From Papilionanthe hookeriana x Papilionanthe teres (lineage: Eukaryota; Streptophyta; Magnoliopsida; Asparagales; Orchidaceae): 64,000 nucleotides of DNA. The notes beneath the pieces are model-generated. The model was given only the letters and a program-made list of their open reading frames with translations, was not told the DNA's origin and ran no database searches. Positions 47,801 to 58,979 of this stretch are shown piece after piece. The translations under genes and the position numbers were made by a program. How positions within the stretch are numbered: the first letter of the stretch is position 1; each line of letters begins with the position of its first letter. The stretch is from positions 70,096,783-70,160,782 of the forward strand of contig CM040427.1 of assembly GCA_022702705.1 (NCBI GenBank), in the 5' to 3' direction.

Positions 47801-47817
47801 TTCAACTCCGCCGCCAT
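32816..47817 (-). CDS. RuvB-like 2 (TIP49b / Reptin), AAA+ ATP-dependent DNA helicase family
   Basis: Two minus-strand exons: exon 1 47030-47817 (ATG with A at -3 and G at +4) and exon 2 32816-33461. They join at AG|G (CAG/GTTTGG donor, CTCTAG acceptor), reading through INSR|TQGF without a gap, giving 477 aa against about 470 in plants. Walker A GQPGTGKT (75-82), the domain II insertion (about 120-230), Walker B FIDEVH (307-312), sensor 1 ATNRG (337-341) and the sensor 2 region TSLRYAIHL are all present, so it should be an active ATPase. RuvB-like 2 forms hetero-hexamers with RuvB-like 1 in INO80, SWR1 and R2TP complexes. The odd feature is the 13,568-nt intron, largely made of a duplicated, transposon-rich segment. 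A family B MITE sits about 100 bp upstream of the ATG. Confidence 0.92.
34441..34745 (-). mobile_element. RTE-type LINE, 5'-truncated 3' end
   Basis: On the minus strand an open stretch reads IRESRLRWFDHIKRRP, DPIRRVDVLD, KKGRGRPRKTWAYCIKNDLK and LNRTQWRKRIHVADP, the typical C-terminus of plant RTE LINE polyproteins. The element ends in a (TTG)n tail, seen on the plus strand as tacaacaacaacaaag at 34441-34457, another hallmark of RTE LINEs. Confidence 0.85.
34746..36121. other. AT-rich intron sequence without recognisable features
   Basis: No coding region, terminal repeats or copy elsewhere in the window was seen. The segmental duplication begins at its right edge. Confidence 0.45.
37168..38107. 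mobile_element. Non-autonomous PIF/Harbinger (Tourist-like) element with TAA target duplication
   Basis: The 940-bp insertion starts GGGTCTGTTTGGGGCAGC and ends ggggccc, flanked by TAA at 37165-37167 and 38108-38110. The left duplicate keeps the empty site with a single TAA (cactagTAAacgagaa at about 1016-1028). The interior has a subterminal hairpin at 37218-37257 and GC-rich repeats of gcgaggcgaggcgacgatc at 37675-37900. The open frames over the latter have no known family. Confidence 0.8.
37218..37257. repeat. Inverted repeat, 16-bp arms, near the element's left end
   Basis: TTATTCTGATAATCTG at 37218-37233 pairs perfectly with CAGATTATCAGAATAA at 37242-37257. Subterminal foldbacks of this kind are common in Tourist-like MITEs. 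Confidence 0.85.
38930..39380. repeat. GT-rich minisatellite with an embedded (GGAGGT)n tract
   Basis: Variants of ggaggtggtgtgtggtgtg fill the region. Positions 39141-39187 are a nearly pure hexamer run of GGAGGT. Confidence 0.85.
39481..40132 (+). pseudogene. PIF/Harbinger ORF1, Myb/SANT-like DNA-binding protein remnant
   Basis: From the ATG at 39481 the frame reads through a Myb/SANT-like domain (LGNRPTTYFNKED, KYDRMQLKNR) but tryptophan positions are replaced by stops (at about 39607 and 39681). It continues in shifted frames with WDLIKRIIDASEEWWAERLE (39746-39805) and, after about 90 bp of intron-like sequence, FIGIDLEMEEKLDRTF and IVATNDHAWAP (39920-40005). This order is characteristic of the second protein of plant PIF/Pong elements, which binds element ends and aids the transposase. 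Confidence 0.75.
40610..41875 (+). pseudogene. PIF/Harbinger transposase remnant (DDE_4 family)
   Basis: In order: an N-terminal MDAHRERLYKSY-type start (40610), FIDLLEELHRNRGLHD (40795-40845), ISRYFSIRLTALVSCSS (40945-41000), a stretch around 41160-41290 with a V-D-G/DA region and the conserved CD-F-M-V-GWEG-like area, YPLQREFLKPF (41475-41510) and the C-terminal E-V-W-K and LHNYIR.HPS region (41625-41755). Multiple stops and frameshifts are present. The matching lesions in 2700-3850 show shared ancestry. Confidence 0.75.
41770..42280 (+). repeat. Tandem duplication of the transposase 3' end
   Basis: The unit with tgaagcacatgaatatcacctg, a caggcaaaagat block and tgatcgattgtattttttt recurs from about 42045. 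It corresponds to the pair at 3680-4200. Confidence 0.6.
43372..45075. other. AT-rich intron sequence (right duplicate)
   Basis: Aligns with 5146-7384 except for the deleted block matching about 6455-7095. No gene is recognisable. Confidence 0.55.
45076..45225 (-). pseudogene. Degenerate RuvB-like 2 exon 1 fragment within its own intron
   Basis: On the minus strand: AIRDYDAV, THTEFIKC, then KIDVINNR, matching the end of exon 1 two kilobases upstream in the gene. A stop codon precedes AIRDYDAV, about 11 codons are missing, and the donor dinucleotide is AG instead of GT. It shares these lesions with 7385-7535, so the exon-end tandem duplication predates the segmental duplication. Confidence 0.75.
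45226..47029. other. AT-rich intron sequence next to exon 1
   Basis: Part of the sequence beside the true exon (46770-46980) resembles that beside the dead exon fragment (44800-44940), consistent with an old tandem duplication of exon end plus intron start. No other feature is seen. Confidence 0.5.
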
Positions 47818-47914
47818 GATCGCCGGAGAAGGAGACGAGAGGGAGAGGAAAGGAGGTGTAGGGTTTAAGGAGACGGGACTCGAAAGGATGAGGGGACAAG
47901 GGCTTTTCGTTTAC

Positions 47915-48108
47915 GGAAATTTACAAATATATAACCCAATTGTTATGTATTTATTTATTCGGACCTAAATCTTATTTTTTATAACCTAAATATTCTTTTC
48001 TATACATGAAAAAATGTATAAAAAAAGGTGTTTCGGATGTAAAAATCATAATTTGGGACTGAGATAATTAAATACATAAAATTGGGTGCTATTTATGTAA
48101 ATTATTGT
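47915..48108. mobile_element. Family B MITE in the RuvB-like 2 promoter / 5' leader
   Basis: The left end (aatttacaaatatataaccc, then aattgttatgtattta) is an inverted match to the right end (taaatacataaaattggg then tgctatttatgtaaatt). It contains the family's internal tatacatgaaaaaatgtataaaaa segment. It starts 98 bp upstream of the start codon, so it may supply leader or promoter sequence. Confidence 0.6.
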
Positions 48109-48834
48109 TTATTTTATTATGGAATGTGATGGTGATATGACAGCTGTTTTAGAAATATTGACCGTTCATTTAATTTTGAACGGCTAGGACCGGTTGTGTT
48201 TTTGGTGGGAGATGGAGCCTGTGGTTATTGGCCAATGGAAAGTAGATTTTATCGGTAAAAAGCCTAATTCAGCCTTCAACTAAAGCTATAACAACGAATT
48301 TTAGGTGCCAATCATTAATCTTCAATATAACTTTTTAATCATTGAAAATTTTTTCTAAATCGAGTTTAATGATGGGGGCATCATGTGGTAAGTGGACCAC
48401 ATAAATTTTAACATATTATTAAAATGGGGCCCACTGCCACGTGACGTCACGTCATTGGACTTCGGATGCATTTTAACGTCCGTCCAACGCTTCAACTTAG
48501 GGCTAAGAGCCCTCAAAGAAGCAGTCAACGGTAGCTGATACTGATTAAAATGCGCCCGGAGTCCAGACGTAAATATTTCTTCATCGTGTATGGGTGATTT
48601 AAAAGATTGGTTACAATTAAATTTTGATTATAATATTATATTTAAATTTTAGACAGTTAAAATATTAATATTTTGAATAATTATTATGCAAAAACTCTTA
48701 ATTTTATTTGGGTTTGAATTTATTGGATCGAATGGAAGGAACTTGGTATAGGAAACTAAAGGACTCAGGGACTGATGACCAAACTAAAGAAAATTCGAAA
48801 TAATTTGAATTTATTTATTTTAATTTTATTATAT
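48109..48834. other. Intergenic sequence upstream of RuvB-like 2
   Basis: No gene is seen. A short GC-richer patch (gtgccactgccacgtgacgtcacgtcattgg-like, about 48435-48460) contains CACGTG and TGACGTCA, sequences that bZIP/bHLH factors can bind. Its relevance is unknown. Confidence 0.4.
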
Positions 48835-48847
48835 ACTTTCATTAGAG

Positions 48848-48990
48848 TATACAACAATAATAATAAGCATTTATTCTACTAAGCAGGATCGGCTATATGA
48901 ATCTTTGTTCTCCTTTGCGTCCTATTGAGTGTCATATTCTCATTTAATTCCAATAAATTAAGATCATTTTTTATACGATATGCCCAAATC
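48848..48990 (-). mobile_element. Short 5'-truncated RTE LINE insertion with 13-bp target duplication
   Basis: The 143-bp sequence matches the first half of the LINE tail at 34441-34600 (gcgtcctattgagtgtca, aagatcattttttatacgat) and ends in an (TTG/TTA)n tail. It is flanked by perfect ACTTTCATTAGAG direct repeats at 48835-48847 and 48991-49003, marking target-primed insertion. Confidence 0.85.
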
Positions 48991-49019
48991 ACTTTCATTA
49001 GAGAATACTAGGCAAAAAT

Positions 49020-50590
<1,571 letters not shown>

Positions 50591-51613
50591 TGTTGGGCCG
50601 TTTGATGGAGTGGTCTAGAATCTAGCAGTATTTACCGGGGATGTCACTCCCAAAATCTATAAATAGACCTCACTCTCTTCATGAAGAGGACTTGGACTTG
50701 AACCTAAACGAGGAAAGTGAAGGAGTTACAAGCTCTTGAGGGTTCCTGAGCTCCACCACCGTCGGACCACCGTTGCCACCTCCCAACCACTGCAGTCTTG
50801 CATCACTATGGTTGAACCACCATTATCTTGTTGTCATTGCCATAAGACCACCACTGCCTAACTGTCGCCGCCAAGCTAATGTATCACCGACACCTGCACG
50901 AAGTTGAGACACTGTCCCCATCATCATCGGGTCACTTTTGTCACCATCAGGTCACCATCATTTGAACACCACCTCCAAGTCAGACCACCATCACTGGGTT
51001 GCTACTGCCACTATTAGGTCAATATTCATTATACCACCAATGATAGGCCTGTACTATTGTTATGAACTACCTTTTTGGTATGCTTTCGCCATCGAACCAC
51101 AAACACCCAATTGATGTAAATTCATTGCTTTCGTTGTCATCGAGCCATGTCCTTCACCATTGGGCCACAATCATTAGGCCATAGCCTCCATGCTAGGCTA
51201 CTATCATCAAGTTGCCACCACCATGTTAGACCGCCATCTTTAAATTAATGCTGCTCAGTCATTGTTGTTGTCTTGCGCCCATTATCATCAATGACAATGG
51301 TTTTGTCACCCATCCATCATACAAGCCTGTCTGTCGATCTTCCATCGTCGTAGCTGAGTTATTGCCACTTTCGAACATTTTCTACTACTACTCTCATGAA
51401 AGTCAAGTCAGTTTCTCCTACTATTGTAATACTCTTGTTTGTTGTTCAAGGGCAGAAAAATCTTGTAACATACATATTAATAATGAAATCATTTTAATTA
51501 TGCTAGACCCATTGTTTTTTTTTTATGTAAAATTCTCTATTGTCCACTCTATCAACTCTAGTTTTATCTATGTGTGCGTTGGATTATATGTGTAATACTA
51601 AGACATTAATATA
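50591..51613 (+). mobile_element. Copia-like solo LTR with tandem-repeat body, copy A
   Basis: Begins TGTTGGGCCGTTTGATGG, a usual Copia LTR start, followed by a TATA box (TATAAATA at 50658-50665) and gacctcactctcttcatga. From 50745 to 51240 degenerate units of about 25-35 bp with the core ccaccgttgccaccatcrgacc occur. The tail (tgtgtgcgttggattatatg, then actaagacattaat) matches the LTR fragment at 12480-12522. No primer-binding site or coding region follows. Confidence 0.5.
50658..50665 (+). promoter_or_regulatory. TATA box of the LTR
   Basis: TATAAATA lies 67 bp from the LTR start, a plausible retroelement promoter. Confidence 0.5.
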
Positions 51614-51959
51614 TCACTCTATCACTACAAATTTTTTGGCACACAATGGTTTTGTTAGCTTATAAGTGAAGGTAGCCTGACAATAGTGAGGGTCAGGGGA
51701 TAATGGCCAGGTAAATATGGTAGTGCTCTTGCGATGACTGCGACAACTACAATGTCATCGGGATAGTAATTTTCCAGTAATAATGGTTGTATTCTAGCAA
51801 TTTCAACCAGATGAAAACACTTCGGTGGCGAAAGTAGTTGGGAGATGGTGATCCCGTAATGAGTTCAGTGGTGGCGGCAGTTCCTTTTGTTAGATGATTA
51901 TAATTTGATGATTCTGGTGGAGTTCTGAAGGTGTTAGGGGGGTGATGGTTATGGCTAGA

Positions 51960-53090
51960 TGACACTGATCCAGAGAAGACAACTAAAGAGCTCCAAGTTC
52001 TTGAGGGTTCCTAAGCTCCGCCACCGTTGAACCACCATTGCACGATATTTATTGTTTAACTGACACCATTGTTGCATGAACATTGTCATCTAGACGCAGT
52101 CACCGTCAGACCGCAATTGTCCAACCATTGCCATTGAGCTGCCGCCATTACCGGACCACCCTTGTCTCACCACCATGTCTCTTGGCCACTGCGTTGCCCT
52201 GTCACAATTGCCTGACCATCTCCACCACTAAATCACTGATGTTTGGCCACCGCCATAGTTGGACCACCTTGCCCAACCATCATCGTCTACCTATCGCCAT
52301 TATTGGACCACCGTTGTCTATCTACTGCCATCGAGCCGCCGCCATCACCATACCATTATTGCTTAGCCACAAACGTCGGACCATTATTGCCTGGCCACTT
52401 TCGGACCACCGTTACCCAAACAACTGTTGTGTGGGTGTCGCCACCGCCGTACCACTGGTCCACTACTGCTCGGTCACCACTGCCATCAGACCACCATTGC
52501 CCCAGCCACCGTCTTTTGGCCACCTCCACCGTCGGATTACCTTGGTATGGTCGTCGCTGTCGTTGGGCGATTATTGCTCGACTTCCACTGTCGAGTGGTC
52601 GGAGCACCATCTATTAGTCGTCGCCAACACTGACCAACAACTACCCAACCTCCATTTTCATGGTCACGGAACCACCATTGTTGTCGCGGAACCATCGTCG
52701 TTACTGCAGAAACACCATGGTTGTCATCGAATTGCCGTGTTTCTGATAACCGTTGTCGGACCACTGCGGCTACCAATAATGCTGACATCAGACTTTCTGA
52801 CACTCAACTTCTACTGTCAGTCTTCCTTCACAACAGCTGAGTCATCACCTCTTCCCTAACCTATTTCACCACTCTCATGAAAAAAAAAATCACGTCGATA
52901 ACCCTCACTCCGTTAATCTGCTTCCGACTAGTCAAGGGTCGGTGAAGTTTTATAACTTACATTGACACAATGAACTATTTCAACTTGACTAAGCCCCATG
53001 ATTTTTACCTTCTCAGGTTTTCCATGTAAAAACTCATGTTATCTTTCTCTACATCCCTCCGTGTGTGTCAGTGATAATAATAACCTTTTT
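51960..53090 (+). mobile_element. Copia-like LTR fragment with tandem-repeat body, copy B
   Basis: gagctccaagttcttgagggttcctaagctccgcc at 51990 repeats the 50730-50758 sequence of copy A, followed by another array of ccaccgttgt / ggaccacc units to about 52790. The end (caggttttccatgtaaaaactc, ctttctctac, gtgtgtgtcag at 53015-53072) is a typical Copia LTR 3' region and parallels 12430-12500. The 258-codon frame over the array is a by-product of the repeat. Confidence 0.5.
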
Positions 53091-53745
53091 AAAACATAAA
53101 ATAATAATTTTTTTTTGTTGCTTCTTCTAAAAAAAAAAACTCAAAAATATTTATTAGTTGTTGATAACTCTGATTATGATGCTTATGATGCACCAACACT
53201 TCATGATATAAAAACTATGTATCAATCATAATATATGTATTATATACATATTTATATATATATATACCATCATTCTCCCACGAAACCTGTTTTCTCAAAA
53301 CCTGCGCCCACGTCCTTCTCAACACATTCTTAAAAAAGAAAAGCAATGACCACCGACCAAAATCCCCTCCTAAATAACACGAACCCATAACAGAAAAAAG
53401 GAAGAAGAAAACGAGAAAACCCGCCGCAACTTATTGCGAGCTTCTTCAATCTCTTTTTTCGGAAGCAGGTCCTCCTTCGGTCTACTTCTTTTCCTGCATT
53501 CTCTCTTCTGTAAGGTCGCCTTCTTCTCCACCCTAATTCACTCACCAGACTGGTGATACCCCCGCCATTTGATCCATTCTGTCTTCATCCGGATTTCCGA
53601 GGTGGGTTCCGCTTCCCGTCCGCTAATTATTTCAGAAACCCTAGGTCTTCATGCTCCCTTCTCGACATTTTTGTATTCTGGTGAGAGGGATGAGCCCGCA
53701 CCGATCAGAACTCTACGAGCCAGATTCCTCGCACTGGGACGTGTG
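53091..53745 (+). promoter_or_regulatory. Promoter and 5' leader region of the RopGEF gene
   Basis: A tatatatatata stretch at about 53250-53266 could serve as a TATA region. The composition becomes GC-richer after 53290. The frame is open upstream of the ATG back to 53569 but contains no in-frame ATG there. Confidence 0.4.
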
Positions 53746-56700
53746 ATGGTTAGATTTCTGAAGCGAGGGCGGAACTTGGAGAAACCTTCGGAAGAGAAGG
53801 AGATGTTGGACGTTCCGGGAAGGCAAGCTCGAAGCATGATCCTTGAGAATGGAGGAGATCACGGGGATGATAAGTGGATGTTTCGGAGCCAGGGAGCACG
53901 AACGGGGGAGCCAATTGATGTTCAAAAGATTGGTTCCGTGTTCGATCGATTGGAGATCAATACTCCCAGGTCTAGGCTCGGGAAGGAGGGTTCCTGCCCT
54001 CGGTGCGGATCCGGCCACTGTGGGCAGCACACAGGTAAATCTGCCATTGCTTCTATTTTTGAGTTTTGGGAATTGGTTGATAAAATTATGAAATCTGGGC
54101 TGTAAATTCATGACAATTTGCATGCTAATCTCTAATGGATCTGAGAGTTTTGATTCCAATCGTAATGTTAAAGAGCATTGGCTTTGGAATGTATATGAAA
54201 TTGCTTTGTATGGTTGCTGATTTGCTTATTGTTGAATGGGTAACTGGAGAAGTTGTTGATTATTATTTTCAGATTTCATTAGGTAGATAGAATTGATAAA
54301 TTTTTAGTGAATAAATAAGCTTGCATTAGATGATTTTTCCTGGCTTTTTTTTTGTTTAATTCAGATATTGAGCAGATGAAGGAGAAGTTCGCCAAGCTGC
54401 TTCTTGGTGAAGACATGTCAGGAGGCGGAAAAGGGGTTTCATCAGCTCTGGCTTTATCCAATGCCATCACCAATCTCGCTGGTATAATCTTCTCTTCTTT
54501 GTCTGAGAATTATGAATAAGTTTAGGGGCAATCACATACAGACCACCCAAAACTTGCTATTTACAAATCAACTATCCTCTTTCATTCATTTTTCAAATTC
54601 TCACTCAAATATCGAAATTCATTGTAAAGACCCAACCCATATTTTTCATTCTATTAAAGTCTCAATAGTTTGATTGTGACACACATAAATACATTGGTTC
54701 GGTAGTTCAAATAGTTCACCTGGGTGGTTAATTTGTAAATATCAATGTTTCGGGTGTTCCGTATGTAATTATCCCTATTTTTTAAATTGTTCTTATGGTT
54801 TTGTTCTTGCAATCAATAGAAAATGAGGAATCCAATGAGGTGAAGACTGTTTTAGATTTAATAAATAGCAACAAAATTTCATTTTACCAAATACTAACAA
54901 ATATACTTTTTTTCTCATAAAATATGGTGGAAAGAAAGCTATCTCAAGTATCATGTTGATTTTGTAATGCCGTGGGATTTCTGATCATGATGAAGGTAAC
55001 ATGGGCGGTAATTAAAAGGGGCCTTTACAACCCAGAATTCTTTTAGATTTACAAATCTAATACCTAAAATTTGATTTTGTAATACTAAAATCTTTAATAA
55101 TACATAGGGCTGTAAACGAGTCGAGCTTTAGCGAGTTTTGGCTTGGCTCGTGTTCAGCTCGTGTTAGAAATTGGTTCTTGAACAGTGTGTTCGTGTTCAG
55201 CTCGATTTAAATGTTCTTGTTCTTGTTCGGCTCGAAATCGATTCGTTAAAATTAATTGGAAAAGATAGATGTAGAGTATTAGATGCGAACCTAGACCAAA
55301 TATATACAAAAGAAGGCTCAGAACCACATTACCACATAAACTGTTATGATTTAAACTTAGGTATAAATATATATAATATATTATTTTATAAATAATATAT
55401 ATACTATGTTATTATATTAATAATTATTTGATTCTTTTTTTATATCGAGCTAAAACGAGCCGAACATGAGCGAACAAAAAGTTGTTCGTGTTCGGCTCAT
55501 TATAATTCGAGCTTAAAAAAATTATTTGTTTTCGACTCGTTTACTTAACGAACGAGCCAAACACGAGCTGTTTACAATGGACGAGCTTTTTTGACAGTTA
55601 TAATATCACATTAAAAAAAAAATCACTATTATTAAACTTTTTGAAATTGAAATACTCATTTTCATGTATAGGTAAAGTATTATAAATGTTAAAAATTAAA
55701 ATTTAGGTATTAGATATGCAAATACATAGGAATTGTATGGTATATAAATCTTCAAAAAAAAAAAATCATCAGTGGCTTCTAATATATTTGTGTAAGAAGT
55801 GCAAGTCAAATGAAAAAAAAATAGAAATACATTTGATTAGAAATATAAAAAATTTATGTGGTAGCAATCAGACAAATGCTATGTACTATAAAATGACATT
55901 CAGACTCATTTTTATTCCAAAATAGAACTGTGTTCACTTACACTTCTGCGAGTGTCATTTTTGTGTTGATCATTTCTTTTGCAGTACCGACATAAGAATA
56001 TAGGAAGATTTACATACGTATCACTCAATTATTATGTACTTACATATCTAAAACCTAAATTTCAATTTTTGCAAGCAGACCACCTTACCTATGCATGAAA
56101 AGCTGTTTTATCTTTTTAAAAGTTAAAACGGAGGCATTTTTTATGTGATGCGAAAGATTCCGGCGGTATAAATGTAAAAAACAAAATTTAGGTTTTAGAT
56201 ATGTAAATAGACAGAGAATTGAGTGGTATGTATGTAAATGCCCCAAAAATATATCAGAAGGTTCTGACATAAATTTTTTTCCTATGATTGACTACTCGGA
56301 TGGTCCTGTCATTTTTTAGTTGTTTATGCATTCATTTTTAGCTTCAATATTTGGCGAACAACACAAGTTAGAACCCATGGCGCCTGATACAAAGATTATG
56401 TGGAGGAAAGAAATTGATTGGCTTCTGTCTGTCACTGATTACATTGTAGAATTTGTTCCTTCTCAGCAAGTAGGGATGGATGGCTGCAACATGGAGGTCA
56501 AAGACTGTTCTAGCTTCCCTCTCTTCCATTCTCTCTTTCTATTTTCTTCAACTTCTATCCATGCTAAATCCATCTAAGTTTCAGATCCTTGTTGGTATTT
56601 GTTTATTCTTTGATGCAGATCATGACAACTCAGCAGCGCAGAGATCTCCTGATGAACATTCCTGCATTGCGAAAGCTCGATGCTATGCTTATTGTAGGAT

Positions 56701-57281
56701 TCAAACCTCATCCTCATATTGATGATTAACGCTAATGAAGTTTCTTATGATGCTTAACTATTAACAATATATTTAACAGGGTTATCTTGATAATTTTAAA
56801 GACTACAATGAATTCTGGTATGTTGAAGGAGATGTTGATGGCACGGATAAAAATAAATTGCTGAGAAAAGATGGCAAGTGGTGGCTCCCAGCCGTGCAGG
56901 TCCCTCCAAATGGACTATCCGAGGTCTCTAGAAAATGGCTGCAATTCCAGAAAGAATCTGTGAATCAAGTTCTCAAGGCAGCCATGGCAATCAATGCTCA
57001 GGTTCTTACGGAAATGGAGATTCCTGAAACTTATATTGATTCCCTTCCAAAGGTACTTGAATCTTATAATCATGTCTTCATTTACAGTTCAACATAAAGT
57101 TTGATAACATTTGGAATAATTTTTGTTTCTTTGTTTTTTATTCTTTATTTTTATTTTGTTTTGTTTATATTTTGATTTGGAACAAAGCATGTTTTGTTTG
57201 TTTGATTAAGATATAATTGTTTTAAAAAAGATTCAAAATACATAAAAATTGTTTTGAGTATTTTTCAAAGGCATGTTTATT

Positions 57282-57316
<35 letters not shown>

Positions 57317-58201
57317 TATAATTGACCCCAAACAAACCTTATAGTTATACTTCTCTTATCATAGAATGGAAGGGCCTGCCTCGGAGATTCGATATACCGC
57401 AGCATTACGGTCGACCACTTTGATGCGGAGGTTTTCCTCTCGTCACTTGATTTGTCAACTGAACACAACGTCCTCGACCTCAAGAACCGAATTGAGTCCT
57501 CCGTAGTGATTTGGAAGCGAAAGATGCATAATAAGGACCTCAAATCATGGGGCTCTGTCGTCAGTTTGGAGAAGAGGGAACAATTTGAAGAAAGAGCTGA
57601 GACCATCCTTCAACTTCTTAAAAACAGGTTCCCTGGTACCCCTCAGTCAGGCCTTGACATTAGCAAGATTCAATACAACAAGGTAATGAAATTTCCTAAC
57701 AAATTCACCATAGAATATAACTTGTTATGTTTCTTCCTGCATACTTACAGTATTAATTTCATTCTCAAGGATGTGGGACAATCTGTTCTTGAGAGTTACT
57801 CAAGGATCCTTGAGAGTTTGGCCTATACTGTAATGTCAAGGATTGAGGATGTTCTCTATGCCGACCAACTTGCACAGGATCCCAGCAAGAACTCAAGAAG
57901 TAAGCTTTCTCTGTCAGATTCAAAGCGATTGTCACAGAAAAATTTTGATCCAAAAGAAGAGACAGAGAGGCTGAACTGCATGGAGCCACAGACCTCCTTC
58001 ACTCTATCAGACTACATGGGTTGGGCTTTAGACCAGGACTCAGAGAGTGAGAATACAGAACAAGTTAGTCCCAAGAAAATCTCAGCCTCTGAAGAATCGA
58101 ATTTGAAGAAGTCTCCTATCGCTGCCACTCATAAGAAATTTTCTTATATAGAGAAGCTTGAGCATTTGGGAGGCTTGAGAAGTCCAAGATCCCGCCATTG
58201 A
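53746..58201 (+). CDS. ROP guanine nucleotide exchange factor with PRONE domain (RopGEF)
   Basis: Seven exons: 53746-54034, 54365-54481, 56342-56496, 56619-56693, 56780-57052, 57365-57682 and 57770-58201, all with GT-AG borders, give 552 aa, the usual RopGEF length. The start MVRFLKRG has G at -3 and +4. Residues 1-96 are the variable N-terminus with a CPRCGSGHC motif. The PRONE domain runs from about 97 (DIEQMKEKFAKLLLGEDMSG) to about 449 (ILESLAYTVMSRIEDVLYAD), including LSNAITNLAASIFGE and the WWLPAVQVPPNGLSE segment. The Ser/Lys-rich C-terminal tail (450-552) is where family members are regulated by receptor-like kinases. In the family these proteins load GTP onto ROP/RAC GTPases at the plasma membrane, controlling polar growth. 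Intron 2 (1,860 nt) contains three MITE insertions. Confidence 0.94.
54525..54775. mobile_element. Family A MITE in RopGEF intron 2
   Basis: ggggcaatcacatacagacc at the left and ggtgttccgtatgtaattatccc at the right are inverted copies. The interior matches 21143-21394 along its length (tgctatttacaaatcaac, cccaacccatatttttcat, acattggttcggtagttcaaa). A clean 9-bp target duplication is not visible here. Confidence 0.8.
55018..55752. mobile_element. Family B MITE interrupted by a second element, RopGEF intron 2
   Basis: The left half (ggggcctttacaacccagaattc, 55018-55110) and right half (taggtattagatatgcaaatacataggaattg, 55600-55752) form the inverted ends of a family B element. They are separated by the complete MITE at 55115-55597. 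Confidence 0.55.
55115..55597. mobile_element. MITE of the agggctgtaaacgag family, nested in a family B MITE
   Basis: Left end tagggctgtaaacgagtcgagc, right end gagcttttttgacagtta. Clusters of ggctcg / cgagcc and ttcgtgttcggctc / gagccaaacacgagc inverted motifs lie just inside both ends, around a very AT-rich centre. The flanks (taatacat and taatatca) are only roughly alike, so the target duplication is uncertain. Confidence 0.6.
56003..56244. mobile_element. Family B MITE, best-preserved copy, RopGEF intron 2
   Basis: About 60-bp inverted ends: the left reads ttacatacgtatcactcaatt and tacttacatatctaaaacc, the right reads, inverted, ttacatacataccactcaat and tatttacatatctaaaacc. Flanking 9-mers aagaatata and aaaaatata differ at one base, fitting a Mutator-type 9-bp duplication. 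Confidence 0.75.
57284..57315. repeat. (CA)n microsatellite in RopGEF intron 5
   Basis: A run of about 16 CA units. The poly Cys-Val frame across it is an artefact. Confidence 0.95.
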
Positions 58202-58979
58202 AAGCATCCACAAAGTAAAAAAAGAAGGAAATAGTTATTGAGACACGATAGGATTGGCGGAAATCATAAAAGGAAGCTCTAAACTTTTGAGCTATTCTTG
58301 TTGGTGAAATGCTTCTCTTATCTCTCTTTTCTCTTATAGTAGATAGAGAAGTACTATTTCATCTTGGGTGCTTCTTTTTTCATGAATAACTGTTTATATT
58401 CTTGATGTAGCTTCTGATGATCTTATTCTGTCCACATTTCTTGTTCTGCATTTATTTCATTGTTGAGCTCCAAAAAGCATACTGCACTCTCTTGATTGTT
58501 TTTATGATTCTTGCCATTTCTAGCTGTTGTAATGGGATTATTTCTGTATACAAATAAGATATGGAATTATTTGTTCTTGCTCTCTATTGTCTCAACCACG
58601 CAAGTAATTATTAGGTCTGATTTTTTATGTGCTAATATGTTTGCTTTGATCTGCATTATTTTGTGTTTTCATTTGTTTGTGATATCTGCACAGAATATTA
58701 GATAGTTATACATACTTGCAGCGTGCTAGAATGTGGAGCTCCTATTCTACTTTTCGGAATATTCCTGGTGTCATCCCAGACTGCTGGAATGTGTAGAAGT
58801 TGATTCTATTTATAAGTTCTTAGAGAGGGTTGTTTTAACCATCAAATCGAGTCATTAGAGTGAGGATTGATCCCATTTCTTCAGTGTTTCTGATTTCACA
58901 TTGACAAGTAATCAAGTCAAATAGGAAGGTGCATTGACATATTTCCCCCTCTTAATGTGAAATTGCTCTATAGATAATT
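58202..58979 (+). other. 3' flank / probable 3' UTR of the RopGEF gene
   Basis: T-rich sequence after the TGA. No separate gene is recognised. The polyadenylation site cannot be fixed. Confidence 0.4.

Noticed and set aside
47125..47968. Plus-strand frames of 207 and 263 codons
   Set aside because: Antisense shadows of the GC-rich RuvB-like 2 exon 1; no family motif, and the minus-strand exon is unambiguous.
52083..52859. 258-codon frame rich in His, Pro, Thr and Ser
   Set aside because: It covers a degenerate tandem repeat with a unit length often a multiple of three; other frames over the same array are open too.
53569..53745. N-terminal extension of the RopGEF frame upstream of the ATG at 53746
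   Set aside because: The upstream open stretch starts at TTG and contains no in-frame ATG; the ATG at 53746 has a good context and gives a typical N-terminus.
57277..57606. Minus-strand frame ending in Cys-Val repeats
   Set aside because: Antisense of RopGEF exon 6 running into the (CA)n microsatellite.
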